Part shown: positions 1-8,345 of the stretch, in pieces | How the letters are laid out: every line of letters starts with the position of its first letter | Numbering within the stretch: position 1 is the first letter of the stretch | Assembly: GCF_011365745.1 (NCBI RefSeq) | Contig: NZ_JAAOBY010000001.1 | Span: 682,001-746,000, forward strand | DNA: 64,000 bases | DNA from: Flavobacterium turcicum | Lineage (GTDB): Bacteria; Bacteroidota; Bacteroidia; Flavobacteriales; Flavobacteriaceae | Reading direction: 5' to 3' | Program-made: the position numbers and the translations under genes | Notes under the pieces: generated by a model | The model's database searches: none | The model's input: the letters and a program-made list of their open reading frames with translations, nothing else | What the model was told of the DNA's origin: nothing

Positions 1-122
1 CGTTATCTCAAAGATTTGATGCGCACAAAAAAATTGCGAAAATAACTTTTCCTATTTGGTTGTATGTAGCGGTAACGGGTGTAATAGTTTATTTAATGAT
101 CTCTCCTTATTATGTACATTAA
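1..122 (+). CDS. DUF420 family membrane protein, 3' end only
   Basis: The reading frame entering from the left edge (codons from base 3) gives 39 residues and stops at 120-122. The readable C-terminus has a basic stretch ([11 protein letters not shown]) and then one hydrophobic segment ending in MISPYYVH. This pattern, a histidine-containing loop before a last helix, is typical of DUF420 membrane proteins, which in Bacteroidota usually sit beside cytochrome oxidase and SCO genes; those would lie left of the window. It overlaps the next start by 11 bases, suggesting translational coupling. The family call rests on a short tail and is moderately sure. Confidence 0.6.
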   Translation, partial: LSQRFDAHKKIAKITFPIWLYVAVTGVIVYLMISPYYVH

Positions 123-378
123 TTCTCAAAAGACAGAAAATAGTGCAGCTGTAAAAGGATGGCGCTCAAGTACACTTTTAATAGCATTTCTACTCTTTTT
201 ATCGACTAACATAGTTTCTGCGCAATGTGCCATGTGTAGGGCTGCGTTAACTAGTGATGATAATACTACTCAAGCAGCAGCCGTTAATGATGGTATTGTT
301 TATTTAATGATAATACCATATTTGTTAGTAGCTGTGATTGGTTTAATGCTTTACAAAATGAAAAAGAAAAAGGCATAA
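112..378 (+). CDS. Small exported membrane protein with CAMC motif
   Basis: This 88-residue protein has an N-terminal hydrophobic segment (about residues 18-37) ending at a signal-peptidase-like SAQ, then the motif CAMCRAAL and, after a short acidic linker, a second hydrophobic helix (about 62-80) with a Lys-rich end. The Cys-x-Met-Cys group would face the periplasm and could bind copper or take part in thiol exchange. The start overlaps the end of the DUF420 gene, and no other ATG lies before the helix. Its place beside DUF420 suggests a link to cytochrome oxidase maturation, which is inferred from position only. No named family was recognised. Confidence 0.65.
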   Translation: MYINSQKTENSAAVKGWRSSTLLIAFLLFLSTNIVSAQCAMCRAALTSDDNTTQAAAVNDGIVYLMIIPYLLVAVIGLMLYKMKKKKA

Positions 379-401
379 TTAAAATATGCTTTTTAGGGTA
401 C

Positions 402-1799
402 TTATTCAAATCCATCAACGGTGATTTGTACGTTACCGTCTAATTTTAAGTAGGCCAAAATCGCTTGATTGCTAAGTGCTACCTTTTTAAATTCGATGTC
501 TTGCATTTTTCCATTGACAAAAACTCCCGGCATTGGTGAATAATTCATCAAGTAATTCTTGATGTTTTGTTGCGCTTCGTCTAAATTCGGCTTTATTGAA
601 TACCTACAACTTTGCTCGATTTTTTTCAAAATTAGCCCTTGTGCCAACCAATTGGCGGTGCGCGTAAGTTTATTTTTTGTGTCTAGCGCGTAATCTAAAT
701 TTTCAAAATAGATTTCTTTTTTTTGCTCATTGTACGCTGGGATTCCGGCTAAATATAATGTGCCATTTACAGTGCCTTGTACTTCTAGAGCAATTATCAT
801 TTTGCCGTTTTTGTGCCAAATATCTACCGTGTTTACTTTTACTTTTTTGTTGCCGGACCCAAATTCCTGGCCATTAAAATTTTTAGTCATCAGGCGTGAT
901 GCTTCTTGATATCCTGAAATTGCAACAATGTTAGCTGATAGTTGTTGTGGAATTTTTGGGACAGTTTTTAGTGCGATTTTGTTGGCATTGAATTTAGAAT
1001 CTGGCTTTTTGCCAATTATGGTCTCCATATTGCACTTTAAACCCATGTCTAATAAAATGGTTCCATTTTTTAGTTTTGCAGTTGTTGTATATAATTCGAG
1101 AGGTGCAATTTGTAACCAACTTTCATAAGTTTCACTTAACTGAAATGGTTGGCAAATTTTCTTTAGAGCAGCTAAAACATTCGGTTTGAAATCGAGTGAT
1201 TTAGCAATAGCATCATCAATTTTCTTTTCGATTTTTGATTTAAAAAGTTGAACCGTTGGGTTGATTAAATAGGTAACTGGCACGTTTTTACCTAAAACAA
1301 CCATACTCGGACTTTCGGTCCAATCTAATGATTTTAATGTAGTTTTGGTGTTTAGTTTCCAGTTTACTAGCTGGACATCACTTTCTAATGTGACGATTCC
1401 ATTTAGGTTAAATTCGCGCGTATCGTAAAGTTCGATTCCCATTTTTTTAGTGCCGAGGCGGTACTTAATGTTTGCTTTTAGCGGTAAAATAGTTTTAATT
1501 TTTCCAAAAGCATCTGTAATTTGAATCGTAGCTTGTTTCCAGACTTTCATTTCGATATCGTCATCATCGATTACATTGTCTTCATATATCAATCCATTTA
1601 AGCTTGTATTAGTTTGCTTTTCGATGTCTCTTAATTGTACCGAAATGGGTAAATTGATAAATGAAATTTGGCTTTCGTATTGCAATGGAGCTGCATCATC
1701 AGGTTCAGGTTTGAGTGTGTTAATTTTTGAAGCACTTGAGCAGGACGCAACAAAAAGAGCTATTATTATAACGAAAAAAGAGGATTGTAATGTTTTCAT
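402..1799 (-). CDS. DUF4403 family lipoprotein
   Basis: The protein is 465 residues from the second ATG, chosen because MKTLQSSFF begins a standard lipoprotein signal with lipobox FVASC (Cys about residue 20); a longer start at 1820 adds seven residues before the charged n-region. The rest is long, mostly beta-predicted, with segments such as PVTYLINPTVQLFKSKIEKKI typical of the DUF4403 family, whose members resemble lipid-binding tubular (BPI/SMP-like) domains. A lipoprotein anchored in the outer membrane is likely; the function is unknown. It is transcribed divergently from the TolC gene across a 190-base gap that holds only a small TTGCAG/CTGCAA hairpin near 1958-1974. Confidence 0.75.
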   Translation of the reverse strand: MKTLQSSFFVIIIALFVASCSSASKINTLKPEPDDAAPLQYESQISFINLPISVQLRDIEKQTNTSLNGLIYEDNVIDDDDIEMKVWKQATIQITDAFGKIKTILPLKANIKYRLGTKKMGIELYDTREFNLNGIVTLESDVQLVNWKLNTKTTLKSLDWTESPSMVVLGKNVPVTYLINPTVQLFKSKIEKKIDDAIAKSLDFKPNVLAALKKICQPFQLSETYESWLQIAPLELYTTTAKLKNGTILLDMGLKCNMETIIGKKPDSKFNANKIALKTVPKIPQQLSANIVAISGYQEASRLMTKNFNGQEFGSGNKKVKVNTVDIWHKNGKMIIALEVQGTVNGTLYLAGIPAYNEQKKEIYFENLDYALDTKNKLTRTANWLAQGLILKKIEQSCRYSIKPNLDEAQQNIKNYLMNYSPMPGVFVNGKMQDIEFKKVALSNQAILAYLKLDGNVQITVDGFE

Positions 1800-1989
1800 A
1801 AATGGGAGTTGTTGTAGCAAAATTAAGCAATCTATTCTTTTTTTAATTTTTTTTGTAACAAATGCTTACTTGCCAAGTCTAATTGAAGAATTACAGTTGT
1901 AGTGTTGCATTTTGTTAAGCATTGATTTCGCACAAGAACTAAAATGTTAAATTTTTTTTGCAGTTGTCCTGCAATTTCATTCGAATTAT

Positions 1990-3426
1990 ATGAAAAATAA
2001 AAGTTGTATCGGTTTCATTTGTATGGCGTTACTCAGTTTGTCAGCTCATGCTCAAACTAAGAAATGGACCTTACAAGAATGTGTTAATTACGCCATTCAA
2101 AATAACATTTCTATCAAACAATCGGAGTTAGACGCAAAAACAGCTTTGATTGATAAGCGAGGTGCCATTGGTAGTTTTTTACCATCAATTAATGCAAGTA
2201 CTTCGCACTCTTGGAATATTGGTTTGAACCAAGATATTACAACTGGTTTGCTTCAAAATCAAACTACACAATTTACCTCTGCTGGGGTTAATGTTGGAAT
2301 TGATATTTACAAGGGTTTACAAAATCAGAACCGATTACGTAGATCCAATTTATCTCTTGTAGCTGCAAAGTATCAATTGGTCAAAATGCAAGAGGATATT
2401 GCTTTAAACGTAGCCAATGCTTTTTTACAAGTTCTTTTTAACAAAGAAAATTTGAAAGTGCAAAAAGAACAATTGGACATTAATGAAAAGCAATTCTCTC
2501 GTTCAGAAGCTTTGGTAAAAGCTGGTTCGATACCAAGAGGTGATTTGTTAGATATTAAAGCTACTGTTGCTACGAATAATCAAAACATAATTGCAGCTGA
2601 AAATTCATTATTGATTTCTAAATTGAGTTTGTCTCAATTATTACAACTTAAGGAATTTGAAAATTTTGATATTGTTGATGATACCGATGTAAAGGATGAA
2701 AATAATATCATGATGCAAACTCCCAATGCCATTTACAGCAAAGCTCTTGAAGGTAGAACAGAATTAAAGATTGCAAAAACGAATTTAGAACTTGCGGAAA
2801 AAGATGTTGTTATTGCAAAAGGAGCCTACCAGCCAACTATTCAAGGTTTTTATAGCTTTAATTCTAGGGTTGCATATAGTGATAGAGTTGTGGGTGTTGC
2901 GCCTAATGCAGCAAATCCAACTTCACAAATTGGTGTTGTTGAAGGAACAAATCAAAATGTTTTAGCTCCTAATTTCACAAGAGTTTTAGGAAAACCTGCT
3001 CCATTTTTTGATCAGTTTAGTGACAATAAAGGTCATTCTTTTGGAGTGCAATTGTCAATTCCAATCTTGAATGGATTATCTGTAAAAAATAATGTTGATC
3101 GTTCAAAAATTAATGTTGAGCGATCTAAGATTGCTGTTGAGCAACAAGATTTAGATTTGCAACGTAATGTGTACACCGCCTTCGCAGATGCAAAAGGAGC
3201 TTTAAAATCATACGAGTCTGCCATTACGGCTGTAGAGGCTAGACAAAATGCGGTTGATTTTGCTAAAGAGCGTTTCAATGTGGGTTTAATGAACTCTTTT
3301 GATTTTAATCAAGCGCAAACCTTGTTGACCAATGCCCAATCAGAAGTATTGAGAACCAAATACGATTATATATTTAAAATTAAAATTTTAGAATTCTACT
3401 TTGGAATTCCTCTTATCAAAAACTAA
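1990..3426 (+). CDS. TolC family outer-membrane efflux protein
   Basis: The 478-residue protein has a signal peptide cut near residue 22 (SAHA|QTKK). The mature start, WTLQECVNYAIQNN, is the usual opening of Bacteroidota TolC-family proteins. Two outer membrane efflux repeats follow, with long helical stretches (about 115-215 and 340-470) that would form the periplasmic tunnel, and a typical end near FNQAQTLLTNAQ. It would be the outer-membrane channel of a tripartite exporter. Its stop is five bases before the adaptor gene, so the two are surely an operon. No inner-membrane pump gene follows. Confidence 0.88.
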   Translation: MKNKSCIGFICMALLSLSAHAQTKKWTLQECVNYAIQNNISIKQSELDAKTALIDKRGAIGSFLPSINASTSHSWNIGLNQDITTGLLQNQTTQFTSAGVNVGIDIYKGLQNQNRLRRSNLSLVAAKYQLVKMQEDIALNVANAFLQVLFNKENLKVQKEQLDINEKQFSRSEALVKAGSIPRGDLLDIKATVATNNQNIIAAENSLLISKLSLSQLLQLKEFENFDIVDDTDVKDENNIMMQTPNAIYSKALEGRTELKIAKTNLELAEKDVVIAKGAYQPTIQGFYSFNSRVAYSDRVVGVAPNAANPTSQIGVVEGTNQNVLAPNFTRVLGKPAPFFDQFSDNKGHSFGVQLSIPILNGLSVKNNVDRSKINVERSKIAVEQQDLDLQRNVYTAFADAKGALKSYESAITAVEARQNAVDFAKERFNVGLMNSFDFNQAQTLLTNAQSEVLRTKYDYIFKIKILEFYFGIPLIKN

Positions 3427-3431
3427 TTATT

Positions 3432-4739
3432 ATGTCAAAGAAAACAGTTTATATTTTAATAGGTGGAGCAGTAGTTGTTATTGCTAGTTTGGTTATACTT
3501 TCTAAAACAGGTGTAATAGGTAAGAAAGATGTAGGAACCGAAGTGGAGATTGCACAAGTAAATCCGTTAACAATCACTGAAACCGTTTCTGCAACGGGTA
3601 AAATTCAGCCTGAAATTGAGGTAAAAATTTCTTCTGAAGTATCTGGAGAGATTATCGCACTTAATGTAAAAGAAGGCCAAGTTGTAAAAAAAGGAGATTT
3701 ATTGGTTAAAATTAATCCTGATTTATATACTTCTGGGTACAATAGGTCAGTTTCTAACTTATCAGGAACAAAAGCGAATTTGAACCAAGCCGATGCTTCT
3801 TACAAAGAGGCAAAAGCCAATTATGATCGTAATAAAACTTTATTCGACAAAGGAATTATTTCTAAATCAGATTGGGATAAAGCCATCGCTTCGTTCGAAG
3901 TAGCAAAAGCAAGTAAACAAAATGCGTATTATAATGTTCAAAGCGCCTCTGCAACCGTAAATGAAGCTAAAGATAATTTAGGTCGTACGACAATATACGC
4001 ACCGGCAGATGGAACAATTTCTATGTTAAATGTTGAGCTAGGTGAGCGCGTATTAGGAACGCAGCAAATGACCGGTACGGAGATATTGCGAGTTGCCAAC
4101 TTAAACAATATGGAAGTTGAAGTAGATGTAAACGAAAATGATATTGTTAAGATTAAAGTTGGTGACGAAGCTAATGTAGAGGTCGATGCTTATTTGAAAA
4201 AACAGTTCAAAGGAATTGTAACTAGTATTTCTAATTCGGCTAGTTCAGCACTTACAGCAGATCAGGTTACAAATTTTAAAGTAAAAGTGCGTATATTAAA
4301 AGAGTCTTACGAAGATTTATTAGAAGGTAAGCCTGACACCTATTCCCCTTTTAGACCAGGAATGACCGCTACAGTTGACATTATCACAGAGCGTAAGGCA
4401 AACGTTCTATCAGTGCCAATTAGTGCAGTAGTTGTAAAGTCAGATACAACAGCAGTAAAAGATATCGTAGTAGCCGATGTTGAAGAGGATAAAAAAGAAA
4501 CAGCTCCTAAAAGTGATAAAAAACTAGAATGCGTTTTTGTAAAAGTAGGTGATAAAGCTAAAATTAGAATTATTAAAACCGGAATTCAAGACGATACCAA
4601 CATCGAGGTTATATCAGGTTTGAAAAAAGGTGACGTTGTAATTACTGGTCCTTACGCTACCGTTACAAAGGAGCTCAATTCAGGTGACAAAGTTGCCTTG
4701 ATGACAGATAAAGAGAAAAAAGGCGACACCAAAAAATAA
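3432..4739 (+). CDS. Efflux periplasmic adaptor subunit (HlyD/MacA type)
   Basis: The 435-residue protein has one N-terminal membrane helix (about 6-23), then a split barrel-sandwich (lipoyl-like) domain beginning VSATGKIQPEIEVKISSEV. A helical hairpin (about 105-175) and a beta-barrel domain with RPGMTATVDI follow. The C-terminal part holds a Lys/Asp-rich insertion (about 345-365) before the final membrane-proximal domain (GLKKGDVVITGP). It would bridge the TolC-like channel to an inner-membrane ABC or RND pump. In MacAB-type loci the pump genes come next; here a terminator and tsaB follow instead, so the partner must be encoded elsewhere. Confidence 0.87.
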   Translation: MSKKTVYILIGGAVVVIASLVILSKTGVIGKKDVGTEVEIAQVNPLTITETVSATGKIQPEIEVKISSEVSGEIIALNVKEGQVVKKGDLLVKINPDLYTSGYNRSVSNLSGTKANLNQADASYKEAKANYDRNKTLFDKGIISKSDWDKAIASFEVAKASKQNAYYNVQSASATVNEAKDNLGRTTIYAPADGTISMLNVELGERVLGTQQMTGTEILRVANLNNMEVEVDVNENDIVKIKVGDEANVEVDAYLKKQFKGIVTSISNSASSALTADQVTNFKVKVRILKESYEDLLEGKPDTYSPFRPGMTATVDIITERKANVLSVPISAVVVKSDTTAVKDIVVADVEEDKKETAPKSDKKLECVFVKVGDKAKIRIIKTGIQDDTNIEVISGLKKGDVVITGPYATVTKELNSGDKVALMTDKEKKGDTKK

Positions 4740-4765
4740 AGCAGTTGTTTTAAACTAGCATTTTG

Positions 4766-4806
4766 AAATCACAATCATAAAATCTAATTTTGTGATTGTG
4801 ATTTTT
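4766..4806 (+). terminator. Terminator of the TolC-adaptor operon
   Basis: A perfect 12-bp stem (AAATCACAATCA at 4766-4777 with TGATTGTGATTT at 4793-4804) is followed by T residues. It lies 27 bases after the adaptor stop and separates the efflux pair from tsaB. Confidence 0.75.
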
Positions 4807-4826
4807 AATTTAACAAACACCCAACT

Positions 4827-5498
4827 TTGAGCTACATCCTAAATATTGAGACCGCTACTAAAAATTGTTCTGTTTCTCTTTCAAATAATGGGCAGACCAT
4901 TGCATGCAGAGAGATTGCTGAAGAAGGATATTCACATGCGGAACGATTGCATGTTTTTATAGAGGAATTGATAAATGAAGCCGGAATTAGTTTTAAAAAT
5001 TTAGCGGCAGTGGCAGTAAGTCAAGGTCCGGGTTCTTATACAGGATTAAGAATAGGAGTTTCGGCAGCAAAAGGATTGTGTTTTGCTTTAAATATTCCCT
5101 TAATTGCGGTAGATACTTTGCAAGTGTTAGCCTCGCAAGTAACACAAACTGAAGGCTACATAGTTCCGATGCTAGACGCACGCAGAATGGAAGTGTACAG
5201 TGCAGTTTATGATAGTAGCAAACAATTAGCTAGGGTTATAAAAGCCGAAATTATCGACGAAACTTCTTTTGAAGAATTACAAGGAACTGTTTATTTAGTC
5301 GGTGATTGTGCTGAGAAATGCAAGACGGTTTTGACTAAAAGTAATTTCGTATTTTTAGAAGACGTAAAATTTCCTTCTGCCAAAGATATGAGCTCATTTA
5401 GTTTCGAAAAATTTCAAAACCTCGATACTGAAGATGTTGCTTATTTTGAGCCTTATTATCTAAAAGATTTTATGGTGACTACTCCAAAAGCGAAATAA
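4827..5498 (+). CDS. tsaB: tRNA threonylcarbamoyladenosine biosynthesis protein TsaB
   Basis: The 223-residue protein opens with YILNIETATKNCSVSL and carries GPGSYTGLRIG near residue 70, the signature of the inactive ASKHA paralogue that scaffolds TsaD in t6A synthesis on ANN-reading tRNAs. It acts in the cytoplasm with TsaC, TsaD and TsaE. The start is a TTG: an in-frame stop lies at 4806-4808 and no ATG or GTG intervenes, so TTG at 4827 is the only start that keeps the conserved first strand. It follows the efflux operon after a terminator and converges on mscS. Confidence 0.9.
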   Translation: MSYILNIETATKNCSVSLSNNGQTIACREIAEEGYSHAERLHVFIEELINEAGISFKNLAAVAVSQGPGSYTGLRIGVSAAKGLCFALNIPLIAVDTLQVLASQVTQTEGYIVPMLDARRMEVYSAVYDSSKQLARVIKAEIIDETSFEELQGTVYLVGDCAEKCKTVLTKSNFVFLEDVKFPSAKDMSSFSFEKFQNLDTEDVAYFEPYYLKDFMVTTPKAK

Positions 5499-5521
5499 AA
5501 CAATATTTTTTAAAGTTTAGG

Positions 5522-6340
5522 TTACACCGAAGCTTCTTTAACATACGGTTGTATAACGATTCCTGCTGCATCAAAAGCTTCTTTACAATTTTGAAGCACT
5601 TCTGCATACATGTCCCAAAAATCCTCACTTGTGGCCCAAGGACGAACTGCAAGTTGAATCGAATTATCTGTTAGGTTTTTTACACTTACATTTGGAGCGG
5701 GATCTTTCAGTACTTTTGAATTATTCTGAAGCACTTTTTCGATAATTTCAATCGCTGTTTTAATATTGGTTTCGTACGAAATGGCAATTGTCAAATCAGC
5801 ACGGCGTGTTTTTTCAATCGAATAGTTTATAATATTTCCGTTTGAAAGAGAACCGTTGGGTACAAAAATAGTTTGGTTATTTGCAGTAATTAACTTGGTA
5901 ACAAAAATTTGAATGTCGGTCACTGTTCCGGTTACGCCCTGTGCCTCGATGGTATCATTAACGCGAAACGGCTTGAATAAAATAATTAGCATGCCACCCG
6001 CAAAATTGGATAAGCTTCCTTGTAATGAAAGACCAACAGCCAAACCCATAGCTCCTAGAATTGCAACAAATGAAGAAGTTTCAATGCCTAATTTGGATAT
6101 AAAAGAAACAAAAAGAATAACGCGCAAAACCCAAATTAAAATATCTGATAAAAAACGGGTCAAAGTAGGGTCAAGGTCCCGACTTACCATGATTTTATTG
6201 ATAAATCGGTTGATTAATCTAATCAAGTACAGGCCTACAAAAAGGATAATAAACGCCGAAATTAATTTGGGAGAATAATCTACCAATACGGTTATGAAAT
6301 TTTCAATATACGAACTGAGTTTATTGGTATCTACCATCAT
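5522..6340 (-). CDS. Small-conductance mechanosensitive channel (MscS family)
   Basis: With this start the protein has 272 residues: three N-terminal membrane helices, the pore helix region (about 90-125, GAMGLAVGLSLQGSLSNFAGG) and the beta domain with FKPFRVNDTIEAQG, then the cytoplasmic alpha/beta part. It would open under membrane tension and release solutes on osmotic downshock. An open frame extends to 6391, but that extension would cover a terminator-like hairpin (6350-6377) directly downstream of a good promoter, so the ATG pair at 6335-6340 is preferred. Conserved MscS features are intact. Confidence 0.88.
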   Translation of the reverse strand: MMVDTNKLSSYIENFITVLVDYSPKLISAFIILFVGLYLIRLINRFINKIMVSRDLDPTLTRFLSDILIWVLRVILFVSFISKLGIETSSFVAILGAMGLAVGLSLQGSLSNFAGGMLIILFKPFRVNDTIEAQGVTGTVTDIQIFVTKLITANNQTIFVPNGSLSNGNIINYSIEKTRRADLTIAISYETNIKTAIEIIEKVLQNNSKVLKDPAPNVSVKNLTDNSIQLAVRPWATSEDFWDMYAEVLQNCKEAFDAAGIVIQPYVKEASV

Positions 6341-6349
6341 GATGAAGCT

Positions 6350-6377
6350 AAAAAAAACCTTCTCAATAGTGAGAAGG
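6350..6377 (-). terminator. Terminator-like hairpin in the mscS leader
   Basis: On the minus strand CCTTCTCA/TGAGAAGG forms a perfect 8-bp stem with a 4-base loop (6358-6377), followed by eight T (6357-6350). It lies between the mscS promoter (6389-6418) and the mscS ATG (6340). It could end transcripts from the upstream repeat-protein gene, but any transcript from the mscS promoter must also cross it, so it may act as an attenuator. Confidence 0.7.
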
Positions 6378-6388
6378 TAGGTTGTTTG

Positions 6389-6418
6389 CAAAAATACAAA
6401 TTAATTTAGAGTATCAAA
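6389..6418 (-). promoter_or_regulatory. mscS promoter (TTTG-N18-TATTTTTG)
   Basis: On the minus strand TTTG (6418-6415) and TATTTTTG (6396-6389) are separated by 18 bases, matching the Bacteroidota sigma-A promoter form. Transcription would start near 6382, giving a leader of about 40 bases. Confidence 0.7.
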
Positions 6419-6474
6419 ATAAGTCTTTATTTGCGAAGCTGCGTCGCTTTTAACATAGTTTGATTTTAATTAAT

Positions 6475-7098
6475 TTATAGGTCTTCGGCTTTATCTTTTA
6501 GTGTTTCAGCTGTGTCAATAATCTTGTTTTCTGCAGTATTGATTTTGTCCTCTGCTGCTTCTGCATTTTCTGCTACTGTTTCTTTAAGTTGTTCTGCAGT
6601 TTCGGTTGCTTTGTCTTCAATTGTTTCTAAAGTATTTGAGGTTGCTTCTACTGCTTTTTCTTTAACTTCTTCCAAAGCGGCAGTAGCTTCATCTGTTTTG
6701 TCACTGAATTTTTTTTTGATAGTGTCTATACCATCGCTGATTTTTTCCTTAGCTACATCAGCGAATTCCTCAGCTTTTTCAACATAAGGCGCGGCTGATT
6801 CTTTCACCTTGTCAATGGTGTCGCCAACTACTTCCTCGGCTTTTTCAAGATATGGTTCAGCAGTTTCTTTGGCATTTTCAATTGTCTCTGACACAAAAGT
6901 TTCTGCTTTCTCCACATAAGGCGCTGCACTTTCTTTTACATTGGCAGCCGTTTCGGCAACAAATGCTTCTGCTTTATCTAAATAAGGCTCTGCCGCTGCG
7001 CTTACTTCTTCTAGTTTTGATTCTGCTTGCTCTACTAACTCAGAAGCACTTTCTTTGGCGCTGCCAAATAAATTTTTAAAAAAGCTTGATAATCCCAT
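6475..7098 (-). CDS. 22-residue-repeat amphipathic helical protein
   Basis: The 207-residue protein has no signal peptide and consists almost only of Ala, Glu, Lys, Thr, Val and Asp. Residues 36-123 hold four back-to-back 22-residue units, each opening with A(E/A)PY(L/V)(D/E)KAE. The units alternate between AEPYL and AAPYV, giving a 44-residue higher-order repeat. Residues 124-207 continue as Lys/Glu/Ala helix. Proline-punctuated 22-mers recall exchangeable apolipoproteins and LEA-like proteins, which bind membranes or protect against desiccation and osmotic stress. No enzyme motif is present. The adjacent mscS gene fits an osmotic theme, which is inference only. Confidence 0.7.
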   Translation of the reverse strand: MGLSSFFKNLFGSAKESASELVEQAESKLEEVSAAAEPYLDKAEAFVAETAANVKESAAPYVEKAETFVSETIENAKETAEPYLEKAEEVVGDTIDKVKESAAPYVEKAEEFADVAKEKISDGIDTIKKKFSDKTDEATAALEEVKEKAVEATSNTLETIEDKATETAEQLKETVAENAEAAEDKINTAENKIIDTAETLKDKAEDL

Positions 7099-7230
7099 AG
7101 TTTAAGTTTTTGATTAATAGGACAATAGTACACTTTTTTTGGCAAATACGAAACTTCCTTTGCTAATAAATTAATGGCAGTACTTTTATTACTGAATGTT
7201 GCTTACTTGTTGGGAAATGTGTTGTTTTTT

Positions 7231-7268
7231 TAAATAAAAAATGGAAGCTTTCTGTAGAAAACTTCCAT
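7231..7268 (-). terminator. Terminator of the NifU-like gene
   Basis: ATGGAAG at 7241-7247 pairs with CTTCCAT at 7262-7268, with further TTTC/GAAA pairing inside. An A-rich tract at 7231-7240 becomes the U-tract on the minus strand, 27 bases after the stop of the gene at 7295. Confidence 0.75.
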
Positions 7269-7294
7269 ACTTCGATTTTAAAATAGATGATTTA

Positions 7295-8194
7295 TTAGGC
7301 GTTAATCGCTTCTACTTGAATAGCATTGTCGTTTAACATGCTTTTCAACATATTTTCAATACCGCTTTTTAAGGTAAATGTTGATGACGGACATCCGCTG
7401 CAAGCGCCTTGCAATATTACTTTTACTACTTTGTCACTTTCGTTATAAGAGTCAAATGCAATATTTCCTCCATCGGCTTGAACAGCTGGTTTGACATACT
7501 CTTCTAGAATATTGATAATTTGTTGCGAAGTAGCATCCAAATGATCAAATTCTTGTTCTTTGATACTCTCGTTTGCAATTACCGCTGCCACATAATTTTC
7601 ATCTAAAACTTGACCGCCGTTTTCAATAAATTGCTTAATGAAGGATCTAAGTTCTAATGTGATTTCTTGCCAATCATTGATTTCATATTTGGTAACCGAA
7701 ATATAATTTTCATCGATAAAAATTTCTTTTACATAAGGAAATTTAAACAATTCTTTCGCTAGAGGAGAAGAGGCTGTTTGATCGATATTTTTAAACTCAA
7801 CTGCTGTTTTGGTAAGCATTTTACTTACTACAAATTTCAAAGCAGCTGGATTTGGAGTTGATTCTCCATATACGTTTACTGGTTGCTTTTTGGTACGATT
7901 TTCATCTTCAATGATGATTTTACCACCATCTGCAACAAATTTCTCAATTTGCTCCGCAACAGCGTCTTGTACATCAGTCCATTCAACAATGCTGAATCGT
8001 TCAATAGCAACAAAATTACCTGAAATGTAAACCGTTTTCACAAATGGTAAATAAAATAATTGTTGTGCTAATGGTGATGATTTTGCTTCATCGATGTTTT
8101 TGAATTCAAAATTTTCATTTTGTGTAATAAAATCTTGAAATTCAAATTTTAATATTGTTGGGTTTTGTGTTTCTTTTATGCTAACTTTGTTCAT
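7295..8194 (-). CDS. NifU-family Fe-S scaffold with two Nfu N domains
   Basis: The 299-residue protein has two tandem Nfu-type N-terminal domains (about 5-95 and 107-197). Each begins with (T/S)xNP(T/A)xLKF and includes SSPLA(Q/K)xLFxxP(F/Y)VK. A C-terminal NifU domain (about 220-299) carries the cluster-binding CSGC in LQGACSGCPSSTFTLK. The CxxC pair assembles a [4Fe-4S] cluster, bridged between monomers, for transfer to apo-enzymes. The doubled N domain is the unusual part, as most Nfu proteins have one. It is monocistronic, with a -7 promoter box just upstream and a clear terminator. Confidence 0.9.
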   Translation of the reverse strand: MNKVSIKETQNPTILKFEFQDFITQNENFEFKNIDEAKSSPLAQQLFYLPFVKTVYISGNFVAIERFSIVEWTDVQDAVAEQIEKFVADGGKIIIEDENRTKKQPVNVYGESTPNPAALKFVVSKMLTKTAVEFKNIDQTASSPLAKELFKFPYVKEIFIDENYISVTKYEINDWQEITLELRSFIKQFIENGGQVLDENYVAAVIANESIKEQEFDHLDATSQQIINILEEYVKPAVQADGGNIAFDSYNESDKVVKVILQGACSGCPSSTFTLKSGIENMLKSMLNDNAIQVEAINA

Positions 8195-8211
8195 AAGTGT
8201 TCAATTTTGTG

Positions 8212-8219
8212 CAAATTTA
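8212..8219 (-). promoter_or_regulatory. -7 promoter box of the NifU-like gene
   Basis: TAAATTTG on the minus strand, 17 bases before the ATG, matches TAnnTTTG. No convincing -33 element was seen. Confidence 0.5.
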
Positions 8220-8345
8220 CTAAAGTTATTTTCTACGAATACTTACTTTTGGTTTTTTAATGAATAAATTAACTTTAGTTTAAATCAGATAGATAAAATG
8301 AATAGCTGTTGAAAGCTAAAATTAGATCATCTTAAAGCAACAGTG

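Noticed and set aside
6341..6391. N-terminal extension of mscS to 6391
   Set aside because: It would translate the promoter-proximal hairpin and U-tract and adds nothing MscS-like.
6512..7079. Plus-strand open frames opposite the 22-mer repeat protein
   Set aside because: They are Ser/Val- or Leu-rich mirror frames produced by the low-complexity repeats.
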